Positions 17,156 to 26,207 of a DNA stretch of 64,000 nt are shown piece by piece (the first letter of the stretch is position 1; each line of letters begins with the position of its first letter). Under the pieces are notes generated by a model. It ran no database searches and had not been told where the DNA came from. It was given only the letters and a program-made list of their open reading frames with translations. The stretch comes from an uncultured Bacteroidota bacterium (GTDB taxonomy: Bacteria; Bacteroidota; Bacteroidia; Bacteroidales; UBA12481). The position numbers and the translations under genes are program-made. Where the stretch lies: assembly GCA_903851365.1 (NCBI GenBank), contig CAINOB010000098.1:1-64000 (forward strand). The letters are read 5' to 3'.

Positions 17156-18060
17156 AGTTAGGAATTTATCCAGGATGCTCATTAACCGGTTCAGCCAGGG
17201 ATTATAATGAATCGGTTTTTGCAATAGCAAAAGCTTGCGATATTCAGCTTGAACAGGTTCCCGACTGGAATTGCTGCGGAGCAACTGCTGCGCATAATAT
17301 GAATAAGGAACTATCTCTGTCACTTCCGGCACGTATACTTGCCCAGGCAGAAAAGGCCGGCCTGACAGATATTGTTATTCCGTGCGCTGCATGCTATAGC
17401 CGCCTGATGGTAACGCAGCACGAACTGAATAACGATCCGGTGTTAAAGAACAGGATTTCCGAAATCATAGAAATGGATTTTAAGGGAACAACCAATATTC
17501 TGAATGTTGTTCAGATGATTGACCTTTATGTATCACCGGTACTTAAAGAAAAAATCGTTAAAAACTTCAGCCATAAGGTTGCCTGTTATTATGGTTGCCT
17601 GATGGTTCGTCCGTATAAAGTTTTGCAGTATGATCAGCATGAGGATCCGCAGGGGATGGATAATGTTATACGCCTTCTCGGCGGGACTGCCATTGACTGG
17701 GGTTACAAAGTTGAATGCTGTGGTGCAGGGCTTACCATGTCGAAAACTGAAATCGTAGGTATGCTTTCCGGCAAAATTGTTAAGGATGCCGCCCGTCGTG
17801 GTGCACAGGCAATTGTTGTTGCCTGCCCGATGTGCCATTCAAACCTCGACATGCGTCGGCCAGCTATCAATGAATATATCGGGGAAAAGATGGATATCCC
17901 GGTTATCTATATTACACAAGCCATAGGGCTGGCATTAGGTATCGATGAGAAGACTCTTGGTTTGCAGCGCCATTTTGTACCCGTAAAAATGGCTGAGTAT
18001 ATTCCCCCGGTACCAGAATCAAAGAAACAGAAAGCTAAAGAACCAACTAACACAATATAA
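17152..18060 (+). CDS. hdrB: Heterodisulfide reductase subunit B-like CCG-domain protein
   Basis: 302 residues with two CCG (cysteine-rich) domains. The first has GCSLTG, NCCGATAAH and CAACYSR; the second has CYYGC, ECCGAGLTMS and CPMCHSN. In HdrB these cysteines hold the noncubane 4Fe-4S clusters that cleave a disulfide. All the expected cysteines are visible, so the catalytic chemistry should be intact. In non-methanogens the natural substrate is unknown. It is coupled to hdrC by overlap and lies 2 nt before hdrA. Confidence 0.9.
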   Translation: MKLGIYPGCSLTGSARDYNESVFAIAKACDIQLEQVPDWNCCGATAAHNMNKELSLSLPARILAQAEKAGLTDIVIPCAACYSRLMVTQHELNNDPVLKNRISEIIEMDFKGTTNILNVVQMIDLYVSPVLKEKIVKNFSHKVACYYGCLMVRPYKVLQYDQHEDPQGMDNVIRLLGGTAIDWGYKVECCGAGLTMSKTEIVGMLSGKIVKDAARRGAQAIVVACPMCHSNLDMRRPAINEYIGEKMDIPVIYITQAIGLALGIDEKTLGLQRHFVPVKMAEYIPPVPESKKQKAKEPTNTI

Positions 18061-18062
18061 AG

Positions 18063-20072
18063 ATGTCCCGAATAGGTGTTTTTGTTTGTCATTGTGGTGA
18101 AAATATTAGTGCAACCGTAGATGTTGCTAAAGTTGCCGAAGAAGCCTCCAAATTACCCGGAGTGGTTCACAGTGTTGATTATAAATATATGTGCTCCGAC
18201 CCAGGTCAGACGCTGGTTAAGGAAGCCATCAAGGAACATAATCTGACTGGTGTTGTGGTAGCTGCCTGTTCACCGCGCATGCATGAGCCAACTTTCCGTA
18301 AAGCCTGCGCTCAGGCCGGGCTTAACCCTTACCTGAGTGAAATGGCCAATGTGCGTGAGCATTGCTCGTGGGTGCACGAAAAGAGCGAACAGACCACTCA
18401 GAAAGCCTTTGATGTTGTCAGGACCATGGTTTCCAAGGCTTCCAATAATGCTGCCCTGGAGCCTATCAAGGTGCCTGTAACAAAAAGGGCCCTCGTAGTT
18501 GGCGGCGGTGTTGCCGGGATCCAGGCTGCATTGGATATTGCCAATACCGGACATAAAGTTATACTGGTGGAGCGCTCTCCTTCGATTGGCGGTCATATGG
18601 CCCAGCTTTCCGAGACCTTCCCCACCCTTGACTGTTCCCAGTGTATTCTCACCCCGAGAATGGTGGAAGTGGCCCAGCATCCCAATATCACGCTTTATAC
18701 CCATAGTGAAGTGGAGAGTGTTGACGGGTTCATCGGTAACTTTCATGTAAAAATCAGAAAGAAGGCCCGTAGTCTCGATGAAGATTTGTGTACAGGCTGT
18801 GGTTTATGTACTACAAAATGTCCGCAAAAGAAGATTCCGAGCGAATTCGAACAACTACTCGGCACCCGTCCTGCCATCTATACGCCATTTCCGCAAGCGG
18901 TGCCAAATAAGCCGGTTATCGACCGCGATAACTGCACTTTCTATAAAACGGGAAAATGCAAGATTTGTGAGATAGTATGCCCGACAAAAGCTATTCGGTT
19001 TGATCAGGAAGATACCATCCTTGAGGTGGAAATCGGCGCCATTGTTCTGGCAACCGGATTCGATGTCAAGCATTCCGATTTCTTCCCCGAATATGGAAAA
19101 GGAAAATACAAGGATGTTATTGATGGATTGCAGTTTGAACGTCTCGCATCCGCTTCAGGCCCCACACAGGGAATGATTCGCAGGCCTTCTGACGGACAGA
19201 TACCGAAAAAAATAGTCTTTATTGCCTGTGCGGGTTCGCGTGATCCGGCCAAAGGAATTGAATATTGTTCAAAGATATGCTGCATGTATACTGCCAAGCA
19301 TGCCATGCTTTATAAACATAAAGTACATGATGGTGAAGCACATGTATTCTATATGGATATACGTGCCGGTGGCAAGATGTATGAAGAATTTGTCCGCCGT
19401 GCAATTGTTGAGGATCATGTAAATTACACCAGGGGACGGGTATCAACCATTTATGAACTTGACGGCAAACTGATTGTTAAGGGAGCCGATACCCTGTTAG
19501 GCGCCCAGTCCGTTGAAATTGAAGCCGACATGGTAGTTCTGGCTACAGCTGGTGTTGCCAGCGAAGGTTCAGAAGATCTGGCTCAGAAGATGCATGTTTC
19601 ATACGATCAGCATAAATTCTTTGCCGAGGCTCATCCAAAACTAAAGCCTGTTGAAACAAATACCGGCGGAATTTTCCTGGCCGGAGCCTGCCAAACCACC
19701 CGGGATATCCCCGACAGTGTTGCCATGGCTTCAGGTGCAGCAGTCAAAGTGGCTGCATTATTCTCGTCCGACCTGCTTACCCGTGAACCTATTGTTGCCA
19801 GAGTAAACCGAATTCCAGGACCATCGCATTCAACCTGCGTGGGATGCTTCCTGTGTCAGCCGGTTTGCCCGTATCAGGCCATCGAGCGTGAAGATATCAA
19901 GGACCGCGCCGGTAACATCATTAAATCCCTGGCCAGAATCAACGAAGGGCTTTGTCAGGGTTGTGGTACCTGTGTAGCATTGTGCCGTTCGAAATCGATC
20001 GATCTGTTGGGCTATACCGATAATCAGATGCACGGTGAAGTTTTGTCAGTACTGGAAGAAGCCTTTGTTTAA
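18063..20072 (+). CDS. hdrA: Heterodisulfide reductase subunit A-like flavoprotein
   Basis: 669 residues, the full HdrA length. The N-terminal cysteine region includes VCHCG, YMCSDPGQ and ACSPRMHE. A Rossmann motif VVGGGVAGIQAA (near residue 145) binds FAD, and a LDCSQCILTPRM motif follows. Fe-S motifs are CTGCGLCTTKCP, CKICEIVCP, CVGCFLCQPVCP and CQGCGTCVALC; the last lacks the usual proline. HdrA is the bifurcating flavin centre in methanogen and bacterial Hdr complexes. No in-frame TGA (selenocysteine) is present. A 30-nt gap separates it from the mvhD-like gene. Confidence 0.92.
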   Translation: MSRIGVFVCHCGENISATVDVAKVAEEASKLPGVVHSVDYKYMCSDPGQTLVKEAIKEHNLTGVVVAACSPRMHEPTFRKACAQAGLNPYLSEMANVREHCSWVHEKSEQTTQKAFDVVRTMVSKASNNAALEPIKVPVTKRALVVGGGVAGIQAALDIANTGHKVILVERSPSIGGHMAQLSETFPTLDCSQCILTPRMVEVAQHPNITLYTHSEVESVDGFIGNFHVKIRKKARSLDEDLCTGCGLCTTKCPQKKIPSEFEQLLGTRPAIYTPFPQAVPNKPVIDRDNCTFYKTGKCKICEIVCPTKAIRFDQEDTILEVEIGAIVLATGFDVKHSDFFPEYGKGKYKDVIDGLQFERLASASGPTQGMIRRPSDGQIPKKIVFIACAGSRDPAKGIEYCSKICCMYTAKHAMLYKHKVHDGEAHVFYMDIRAGGKMYEEFVRRAIVEDHVNYTRGRVSTIYELDGKLIVKGADTLLGAQSVEIEADMVVLATAGVASEGSEDLAQKMHVSYDQHKFFAEAHPKLKPVETNTGGIFLAGACQTTRDIPDSVAMASGAAVKVAALFSSDLLTREPIVARVNRIPGPSHSTCVGCFLCQPVCPYQAIEREDIKDRAGNIIKSLARINEGLCQGCGTCVALCRSKSIDLLGYTDNQMHGEVLSVLEEAFV

Positions 20073-20102
20073 TAACTCTAACTCAATAAATAACACCCGG
20101 AT

Positions 20103-20555
20103 ATGGAGCAGTTTGAGCCTAAATTAGTAGCGTTCGTCTGTAACTGGTGTACCTATGCCGGCGCGGATCTTACGGGAACCAGCCGCATAAAATATGCAAC
20201 CAACGTCAGGATAATCCGCTTTCCCTGTACCGGAAGGATAGATTTCATGCTTATCAGCAAAGCATTTGCCAATGGTGCCGACGGGGTAATTGTTTCGGGG
20301 TGTCATCCCAATGACTGCCACTATACATCGGGCAACTTTCATGCCCGCCGGAGATGGATGTCATTCAATGCCATGCTCACCTTCATGGGAATAGATCCCG
20401 ACAGGATCATTTTCTCCTGGGTTTCAGCAGCTGAAGGAGCAAAATGGGCAGACGTTGTAAATCAAAGCGTTGAACAGATCCGAAAGCTCGGACCTTTCAC
20501 CGAATATCAAAAATTGGTACAATCAGGTATCGAGGAGGAAAATTTCAATGGATAA
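20103..20555 (+). CDS. flxD: MvhD/FlxD-like iron-sulfur protein
   Basis: 150 residues of the MvhD family (methyl-viologen hydrogenase delta subunit). Visible motifs are FVCNWCTYAGAD, RFPCTGRID, and GCHPNDCHY, with the cysteines that bind the 2Fe-2S cluster. In FlxABCD-HdrABC complexes this subunit links the Flx oxidoreductase to HdrA. Its stop overlaps the ATG of the next gene by 8 nt (ATGGATAA), so the two are probably translationally coupled. Confidence 0.88.
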   Translation: MEQFEPKLVAFVCNWCTYAGADLTGTSRIKYATNVRIIRFPCTGRIDFMLISKAFANGADGVIVSGCHPNDCHYTSGNFHARRRWMSFNAMLTFMGIDPDRIIFSWVSAAEGAKWADVVNQSVEQIRKLGPFTEYQKLVQSGIEEENFNG

Positions 20556-21351
20556 CTTGCGTCAGAAAGCCAAAGAATTACTTGAAAGTAAAACCGTTAA
20601 CCTGGTTATAGGCTACGAGAATGGCACTAATGGTAAGGCCCGCGCTGTTTTCATCACGGATCCGGAAAAAACCGGCAAGTTGATTTATGATGAGCGCTGC
20701 AAGCAGAATTTAGCCGTTTACCTTAATAAGCACGAGGTAAAGCACTACGGTAAAATTGCCATTGTCGCACCACTCATGGTTATGCGGTCGATCCTGGTGC
20801 TGGTCTCGGAGTGCCAGGTAAAAAAAGAAAATATTGTTGCCCTGGGCATCGGTGAGGATGGCAGTCTGCTTGATTTCCCCTCACTGGAAGTAGTGGAAAA
20901 ATATGTTGCAAAGATTCCACTTGGCAATCCCCAGTCAGATCAGGAAATACTGGATAAACTAAATGCCATGACGATGGAGCAGCGCAGGGCATTCTGGCAA
21001 AATGAGCTGGAGCGCTGTTTTAAATGTTATGCCTGCCGGGCTGCCTGTCCGATGTGTTATTGTTTGCGCTGCACCGTAGAATGCAACCAGCCGCAATGGA
21101 TATCGGCACCCGCACATCCGCTGGGAAACCTCGAGTGGCACATGCTTCGTACTATGCACCTGACCGGCCGTTGCGTAAGCTGCGGTGACTGTGGCAGAGC
21201 CTGTCCGTTGAATATCCCGATTCATTTGCTAACCATGCAGCAGGCTGAAGAAGCCTTCCATATGTTCGGCGTTCGCGCGGGCACTTCCATGAAGGCTGAA
21301 TCAGCACTTTCGACATACAAACCAGATGATAAAGAAAACTTTATCCTTTAA
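20548..21351 (+). CDS. flxC: FlxC-like 4Fe-4S protein
   Basis: 267 residues from the ATG at 20548. The start is decided by a strong GAGGAGG ribosome-binding site 8-14 nt upstream and by the overlap with the previous stop; a longer frame from 20470 would run through flxD. The N-terminal half resembles a coenzyme F420 hydrogenase beta-like fold. The C-terminal half has CFKCYACRAACPMCYC, then CTVEC, and CVSCGDCGRACP, enough cysteines for two 4Fe-4S clusters. It matches the second ferredoxin-like subunit of Flx complexes. Confidence 0.8.
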   Translation: MDNLRQKAKELLESKTVNLVIGYENGTNGKARAVFITDPEKTGKLIYDERCKQNLAVYLNKHEVKHYGKIAIVAPLMVMRSILVLVSECQVKKENIVALGIGEDGSLLDFPSLEVVEKYVAKIPLGNPQSDQEILDKLNAMTMEQRRAFWQNELERCFKCYACRAACPMCYCLRCTVECNQPQWISAPAHPLGNLEWHMLRTMHLTGRCVSCGDCGRACPLNIPIHLLTMQQAEEAFHMFGVRAGTSMKAESALSTYKPDDKENFIL

Positions 21352-21365
21352 CCATACTTAATAAG

Positions 21366-22403
21366 ATGGCGGTTATGACACCTGAAAAGAAAATTATTGA
21401 CAGGGTTGCGTTAGACAAACTATACGAAAGTTTGAAGGCAGCAGGAAATAAGATGTTTGCTCCTGTTTTCCGTAACGAACAAACTGACTTTGAATACAAT
21501 CCGAATGCCAGTGAAATTTCGTACAATCATATTCAAACCACTCAATCGGTTAAGAACACTGTTTTTCCGAAAATCGAAAACCTCTTCAGATTTGAGTCGA
21601 GCCAAAAAGGCGTTGATCTTTTGAATATCGATTTTACAAAAGTTCCCAGGGTGGTTGTCTGGAATGCCCATCCCTGCGATGCAGCAGCGTTCTCGGCACT
21701 CGATTCTGTTTTCAACTGGGATTTCAAGGATGAAATATATAACTCCAGGCGTGAAAAGCTGGCAGTCATTGGCATGAGTTGCATTAAAGCGGATGAAAAC
21801 TGTTTTTGCACCTCGGTCGACCTGAATCCCGGATCCGTGAAAGGGAGTGATATACTTCTCACTCCTTTGGCAAACGGGACCTACCTTGCTGAAATTCTTA
21901 CTGAACAGGGTAAAGCCATTGCCGATGCGAACGCATCACTTTTTACGGCCTCAAATGGGGAAAATAAAGAAGAGGTTCTGGCAAAAGTTGAAAAGCAATT
22001 TGACCATTCGAAAGTCACAGAAAATCTTGCCAATGGATTTGAAAATCCTTTCTGGCATGAGTTTTCTCTACGGTGCATCGGTTGCGGCGCCTGTGCCTAT
22101 GTATGCCCTATATGCACCTGCTTCGATATCCAGGATGAATCCAAGGCAGGAAATGGCCGCAGGCTGAGATGCTGGGATTCCTGCGGGTTCGGTTTGTTCA
22201 CCCTGCATACTTCCGGTCATAACCCTCGGGAGATTCAAAGCCAGCGTTGGCGCCAGAGAGTCATGCACAAGTTTTCCTATCAGCCCGACAGGAATGAATT
22301 CATCGGATGCGTAGGTTGCGGACGATGTTCCAGGGCTTGCCCGGTCGACATGAATATTCTGGAGCAACTGGTTGCCCTGGAAAAACTTGAGGTCGCTAAA
22401 TAG
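21366..22403 (+). CDS. flxB: FlxB-like 4Fe-4S dicluster protein (sulfhydrogenase beta-like)
   Basis: 345 residues. The N-terminal ~230 residues resemble the beta subunit of sulfhydrogenase-type (HyhB/HydB) complexes, with VWNAHPCDAAAF and CIKADENCFC segments. The C-terminus has CIGCGACAYVCPICTCFD and CVGCGRCSRACPVD, two 4Fe-4S motifs. It would carry electrons between the FAD/NAD subunit and the rest of the complex. It lies 14 nt after flxC and 29 nt before flxA in the same operon. Confidence 0.85.
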   Translation: MAVMTPEKKIIDRVALDKLYESLKAAGNKMFAPVFRNEQTDFEYNPNASEISYNHIQTTQSVKNTVFPKIENLFRFESSQKGVDLLNIDFTKVPRVVVWNAHPCDAAAFSALDSVFNWDFKDEIYNSRREKLAVIGMSCIKADENCFCTSVDLNPGSVKGSDILLTPLANGTYLAEILTEQGKAIADANASLFTASNGENKEEVLAKVEKQFDHSKVTENLANGFENPFWHEFSLRCIGCGACAYVCPICTCFDIQDESKAGNGRRLRCWDSCGFGLFTLHTSGHNPREIQSQRWRQRVMHKFSYQPDRNEFIGCVGCGRCSRACPVDMNILEQLVALEKLEVAK

Positions 22404-22432
22404 AATTGTATTACCGAAATCAACAATAAACC

Positions 22433-23272
22433 ATGAGCCTATCCAATATCTACGTACCTTATCTGATGGAAATCGAAAGCATCACTGAAGAGGCTCCCGA
22501 GGTACGTACCTTTCGATTGAAATTTAAAAACCAGGAAGAAGGGGAAAATTTCAATTTTAAAGCCGGCCAGTTCGCTGAATATTCTGTTATGGGCGGAGGC
22601 GAATCAACCTTTTGTATTGCTTCTCCCCCAACCCGCGCCGGTTATCTTGAATGCACATTCCGCCGTACCGGCAGGGTGACCAATGCATTATCAAAACTTG
22701 AAGTCGGTGACACAGTTGGTTTACGCGGACCTTACGGCAATATATTTCCAATCGAAGAGTGGGAAGGTAAAAACCTGCTGTACATCGCCGGTGGAATCGC
22801 TTTGCCACCCATGCGGTGCGTAATCTGGAACACCATTGACAAACGCGAAAAATATAAGGACATCACCATAGTTTATGGTGCCCGTACCGTTAATGATCTG
22901 GTCTATAAAAATGAATTAAAGGAATGGGAAGAGCGCCCGGATATTAACCTGATAACCACGGTGGATCCAGGGGGCGAAACCCCTGAATGGAAAGGTGAAG
23001 TCGGATTTGTACCAACCATTGTTGACAAAGTGGCACCAAAAGCCGAAAATACTATTGCCATAGTTTGCGGCCCGCCGATCATGATTAAGTTTACTTTCCC
23101 CGTTTTAAAGAAGCTTGGATTCGCGGACGAAAATATATTTACGACACTGGAAAACAGGATGAAATGCGGCTTTGGCAAATGCGGCCGCTGTAATGTCGGA
23201 AAATATTACGTATGCAAGGATGGCCCGGTATTTACGCTGAGCCAGCTGAATAATATGCCAGCAGAGTACTAG
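22433..23272 (+). CDS. flxA: FlxA-like FAD/NAD(P)H oxidoreductase with 2Fe-2S motif
   Basis: 279 residues. A ferredoxin-NADP reductase-type FAD domain (about 1-105) has FKAGQFAEYSV and the TFCIASPP segment. An NAD(P)-binding domain (about 110-235) has YIAGGIALPPMR and VCGPPIMIK. The C-terminus carries a 2Fe-2S motif, CGFGKCGRCNVG with a further Cys in YYVCKDG, as in PyrK and HydG-type subunits. It is the predicted NADH entry point for the Hdr-Flx complex. The last gene of the operon, it ends 3 nt before the end of the convergent dihydroorotate-dehydrogenase-like gene. Confidence 0.88.
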   Translation: MSLSNIYVPYLMEIESITEEAPEVRTFRLKFKNQEEGENFNFKAGQFAEYSVMGGGESTFCIASPPTRAGYLECTFRRTGRVTNALSKLEVGDTVGLRGPYGNIFPIEEWEGKNLLYIAGGIALPPMRCVIWNTIDKREKYKDITIVYGARTVNDLVYKNELKEWEERPDINLITTVDPGGETPEWKGEVGFVPTIVDKVAPKAENTIAIVCGPPIMIKFTFPVLKKLGFADENIFTTLENRMKCGFGKCGRCNVGKYYVCKDGPVFTLSQLNNMPAEY

Positions 23273-23274
23273 TA

Positions 23275-24309
23275 TTATTCGATCTTCGAGTACAGCTTCA
23301 TGAATTGAACCCGCTCATAAGCAGCCGGGTTCTCTATATTTTGCTGGCTCAGTTTACCCCTGAAATCGCTTATCCGTTCAAAATTATTCTCGTCCATCCA
23401 ACCATTCAGTCCAGTCACCAGTTGTTTGACCTGATCGATTCCATGGAGATAGATAGCGGACGCTACCTGAACAACAGTGGCTCCTGCCAAAAGTTGTTTA
23501 ACTACAGGCTCAAAACTATGAATGCCGGATGATGCTGCTATGTCGCATTTCAGCTTTCCTGATAAAATAGCTACCCAACGCAAGGTTCTCGCATATTCCT
23601 CAGGATTGCTCAGCAGGTAATTTGAGGTGAGTTTTAAGTTATGAATGTCAATATCGGGATTGTAAGGCCGGTTAAACATCACCAGAGCTGAAACGCCTGT
23701 CTCGCTTAACTTTTGCACCGTATTTACCAGGCTGGAAAAATAGTATCCAATTTTTAGGGAAATAGGGATTGTTACCTGTTTTTTAACTTCTTCAATAACA
23801 TCAAAATAAACCTGCTCGTTTTCAGTGCCCGTGCGGTTAAAATCCGAAGGCAGAACATAAACATTCAGCTCCAGGGCATCAGCGCCTGCATCCTGAATGC
23901 GCCGGGCAAAATAGCTCCAGTCATACTTTGAAACACAGTGAATACTGGCAATAACCGGGATGCGGAGGTTTTTCTTGGCTTCTTTAATGAAGGCTAGATA
24001 TTGGTCGAGGGTATGTTCCTTGGCGAAATTATTGATATAATCCAGAGCCTCTTCATAGTAATGCGACTGGCTATCAACTATTCCCTTGAAGGTATTGTTC
24101 CATTGCTTAGCGTTTTCGTCGCCCGAATTAATGAATTTTTGAGTTTCCAGGAGGATCTGTTCCTCAAAAATTGATTTCAGCACGACCGCACCGGCGCCGG
24201 CATTTTCAAATTGTTTAAGGTTTTCAAGGCTGTTCATTAAGCCCGAACTTCCGGCAATGATCGGGCTTTTTAATTTCAAGCCCATGTAAGTGGTTGATAG
24301 GTCTGCCAT
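23275..24309 (-). CDS. Dihydroorotate dehydrogenase-like FMN protein
   Basis: 344 residues with a DHOD/PreA-type TIM barrel: MGLKLKSPIIAGSSG at the N-terminus, NAGAGAVVLKSIFEEQI, DALELNVYVLP, IPISLKIGYYF, and a C-terminal SGIHSFEPVVKQLLAGATVVQVASAIY FMN-phosphate site. The catalytic Cys/Ser region differs from PyrD, so it is better called DHOD-like than pyrD. Its substrate is unknown. It is convergent with the hdr-flx operon and so not part of it. Confidence 0.82.
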   Translation of the reverse strand: MADLSTTYMGLKLKSPIIAGSSGLMNSLENLKQFENAGAGAVVLKSIFEEQILLETQKFINSGDENAKQWNNTFKGIVDSQSHYYEEALDYINNFAKEHTLDQYLAFIKEAKKNLRIPVIASIHCVSKYDWSYFARRIQDAGADALELNVYVLPSDFNRTGTENEQVYFDVIEEVKKQVTIPISLKIGYYFSSLVNTVQKLSETGVSALVMFNRPYNPDIDIHNLKLTSNYLLSNPEEYARTLRWVAILSGKLKCDIAASSGIHSFEPVVKQLLAGATVVQVASAIYLHGIDQVKQLVTGLNGWMDENNFERISDFRGKLSQQNIENPAAYERVQFMKLYSKIE

Positions 24310-24407
24310 ATTATGATCTGTTTAATGCTATAAAACTACAAAATCTAGCAATACCGCTGCAAAGAACGCACGTCAAACTTTATTTTTATAATTAGGTACG
24401 GAAAAAT

Positions 24408-24415
24408 TATCTTTG
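24408..24415 (+). promoter_or_regulatory. -7 box (TATCTTTG) for the hexosaminidase gene
   Basis: TATCTTTG is a perfect TAnnTTTG match, 18 nt before the ATG at 24433, implying a very short 5' leader. The -33 region is only T-rich (TTTTTAT) rather than a clear TTG. Confidence 0.45.
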
Positions 24416-24432
24416 GGTTAGACAGAATAAAA

Positions 24433-26076
24433 ATGACAATCAATTACAGGACCTGTTTTCGCACCGGAATTATTCTCGTTTGCCTTCTGATATTTCCCGG
24501 ATGTGCTAAAAATTCGGAAATAACAGATCCTGCCACCGGGCATCCCCATGGTATCATTCCCCTGCCCCTGCGCGTTGACCTGACGGCCGGACAACTAATT
24601 ATAGACGGTAATGCGATACTGGTAAACAATTCAAAATACCAGGAGGCAATAGATATTATTTATAATGCTATTAATCTGTCGATTAAATCACCGGTAAAGA
24701 AAAACAGCACTCCAGCAGGAGCAGTAAATATCCAATTTCTGAATGACAGCACCCTCGACTCCGAAGGTTATCAGATGGAGGTTGCAGCCAAAGGAATTAC
24801 GGTAAAAGCCAGCAATCCGGCCGGTGCTTTTTATGCCGCCCAGTCTATCCGTCAGATGATCTGGAATATCACCTCCGGTGTACAGAAGGATTCGGTCAGC
24901 TTACGATGCATGACGATCAGTGACAAACCAAAATATCCCTGGAGAGGATTTCACCTTGATGTTTCGCGGCATTTCTTCAGCAAGGAATACATTTATAAAA
25001 TCATCGACTGGCTCTCCTACTATAAACTCAACAAACTCCACCTCCACCTTACCGATGACCAGGGGTGGAGAGTTGAATCGGAAAAATTCCCGCAACTCAC
25101 TGAAATTGGCGCCTGGCGTTCATTTAACAGCATGGATTCAGCCTGTATGGAACTGGCTAAAAAGGATATTAATTACACCATCGATACGCGTTTTGTCAGA
25201 GAGGTCAACGGCAAAAAAGTTTACGGTGGGTTTTATTCAAAACAGGACATCAGGGATATCATCGCCTATGCCAGTGCCAGGTATATTGATATTATTCCTG
25301 AACTCGATATGCCCGGTCACATGTCGGCAGCAATCAGGGCCTTTCCCTGGCTTTCCTGCGCCGATTCTGCCGGATGGGGGAAAGAATTTTCGTTCCCTAT
25401 TTGTCCCTGTAAAGATGAAGTAATGGAATTTTGTTACCAGGTATGGGATGAAATCGCCAACATTTTTCCATCGAAATTCATCCACATTGGCTGCGATGAG
25501 GTGGAAAAAGATACCTGGGCAAAGTCAGAGCAATGCAAGGCATTTATGGAAAAGAACAACATTAAGGACCTTAATGGGATTCAAAACTTTTTCGTTAAAA
25601 AGATGCAGGAACACCTCGAAGCCCGGGGTAAAACTGTCATTGCATGGGACGATGTGATAGAAGGGGAAATCGATGGGAATATCACCATGATGTATTGGCG
25701 CGATTGGGTAAAAGATTCACCGGCCCGCAGTGCAGCAAATGGAAATCCGATTATCCTGACTCCATGGGTGCCCTTTTACCTCGCCAGTGCCAACACCGAT
25801 GAGGCGCTGCAAAAGTTGTATGATTATAATCCTGCAACAATTTATTCAGCCGACATTCTGGGAAAAGTTGCCGGACTTCAGACCTGTGTCTGGACCGAGC
25901 AGGTACCCTCAGAAGAAATTTTTGAACAGATCGTTTTTCCCAGGATGCAAGCGCTGGCCGAGATCTGCTGGACACCAGGCCGAAACTGGTATTCTTTTCA
26001 GATAAGAATGAAATCACACTTCAACTATCTGAACTTCAATAAGGTAAATTACAGAAGGCCCGGCTGGTCGAACTGA
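24433..26076 (+). CDS. GH20 beta-N-acetylhexosaminidase lipoprotein
   Basis: 547 residues. The signal ends with FPGC (lipobox), so it is probably an outer-membrane or periplasmic lipoprotein. An N-terminal GH20b domain (about 35-155) precedes the GH20 TIM barrel (about 160-520). Visible barrel motifs are HLDVSRHFFS, KLHLHLTDDQGWR, PELDMPGHM and the catalytic pair in HIGCDEVEKDTW (Asp355-Glu356). The enzyme releases terminal GlcNAc or GalNAc with substrate assistance. It converges with the susD/susC pair, which may import the products, although it is on the other strand. Confidence 0.92.
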   Translation: MTINYRTCFRTGIILVCLLIFPGCAKNSEITDPATGHPHGIIPLPLRVDLTAGQLIIDGNAILVNNSKYQEAIDIIYNAINLSIKSPVKKNSTPAGAVNIQFLNDSTLDSEGYQMEVAAKGITVKASNPAGAFYAAQSIRQMIWNITSGVQKDSVSLRCMTISDKPKYPWRGFHLDVSRHFFSKEYIYKIIDWLSYYKLNKLHLHLTDDQGWRVESEKFPQLTEIGAWRSFNSMDSACMELAKKDINYTIDTRFVREVNGKKVYGGFYSKQDIRDIIAYASARYIDIIPELDMPGHMSAAIRAFPWLSCADSAGWGKEFSFPICPCKDEVMEFCYQVWDEIANIFPSKFIHIGCDEVEKDTWAKSEQCKAFMEKNNIKDLNGIQNFFVKKMQEHLEARGKTVIAWDDVIEGEIDGNITMMYWRDWVKDSPARSAANGNPIILTPWVPFYLASANTDEALQKLYDYNPATIYSADILGKVAGLQTCVWTEQVPSEEIFEQIVFPRMQALAEICWTPGRNWYSFQIRMKSHFNYLNFNKVNYRRPGWSN

Positions 26077-26116
26077 TTTTTCATCAAGGTTCATCTAGTT
26101 TATAAAGCGGTTCCAA

Positions 26117-26170
26117 TAAAAAAATCCCCCGTCTCCGGTTGCCAGAAGCAGTCGGAGCCGGGGGAAAAAT
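26117..26170. terminator. Bidirectional terminator between hexosaminidase and susD
   Basis: The stem CCCCCG-T-CTCCG pairs with CGGAG-C-CGGGGG around a 15-nt loop. It is flanked by an A run on the left and an A-rich stretch on the right, so on the minus strand it ends in seven Ts. It can serve both convergent transcripts. Confidence 0.8.
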
Positions 26171-26207
26171 CATCTCATCCTGCGATGAAGTTCCTTATGG
26201 TAATTGC

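Noticed and set aside
18063-20072. Selenocysteine in HdrA
   Set aside because: No in-frame TGA occurs in the gene.
20470-20547. N-terminal extension of the FlxC-like protein
   Set aside because: It would read through the 3' end of flxD in another frame. The GAGGAGG site and ATG at 20548 fix the start.
23275-24309. Dihydroorotate-dehydrogenase-like gene as an eighth subunit of the Hdr-Flx operon
   Set aside because: It is on the opposite strand and convergent, so it is not co-transcribed.
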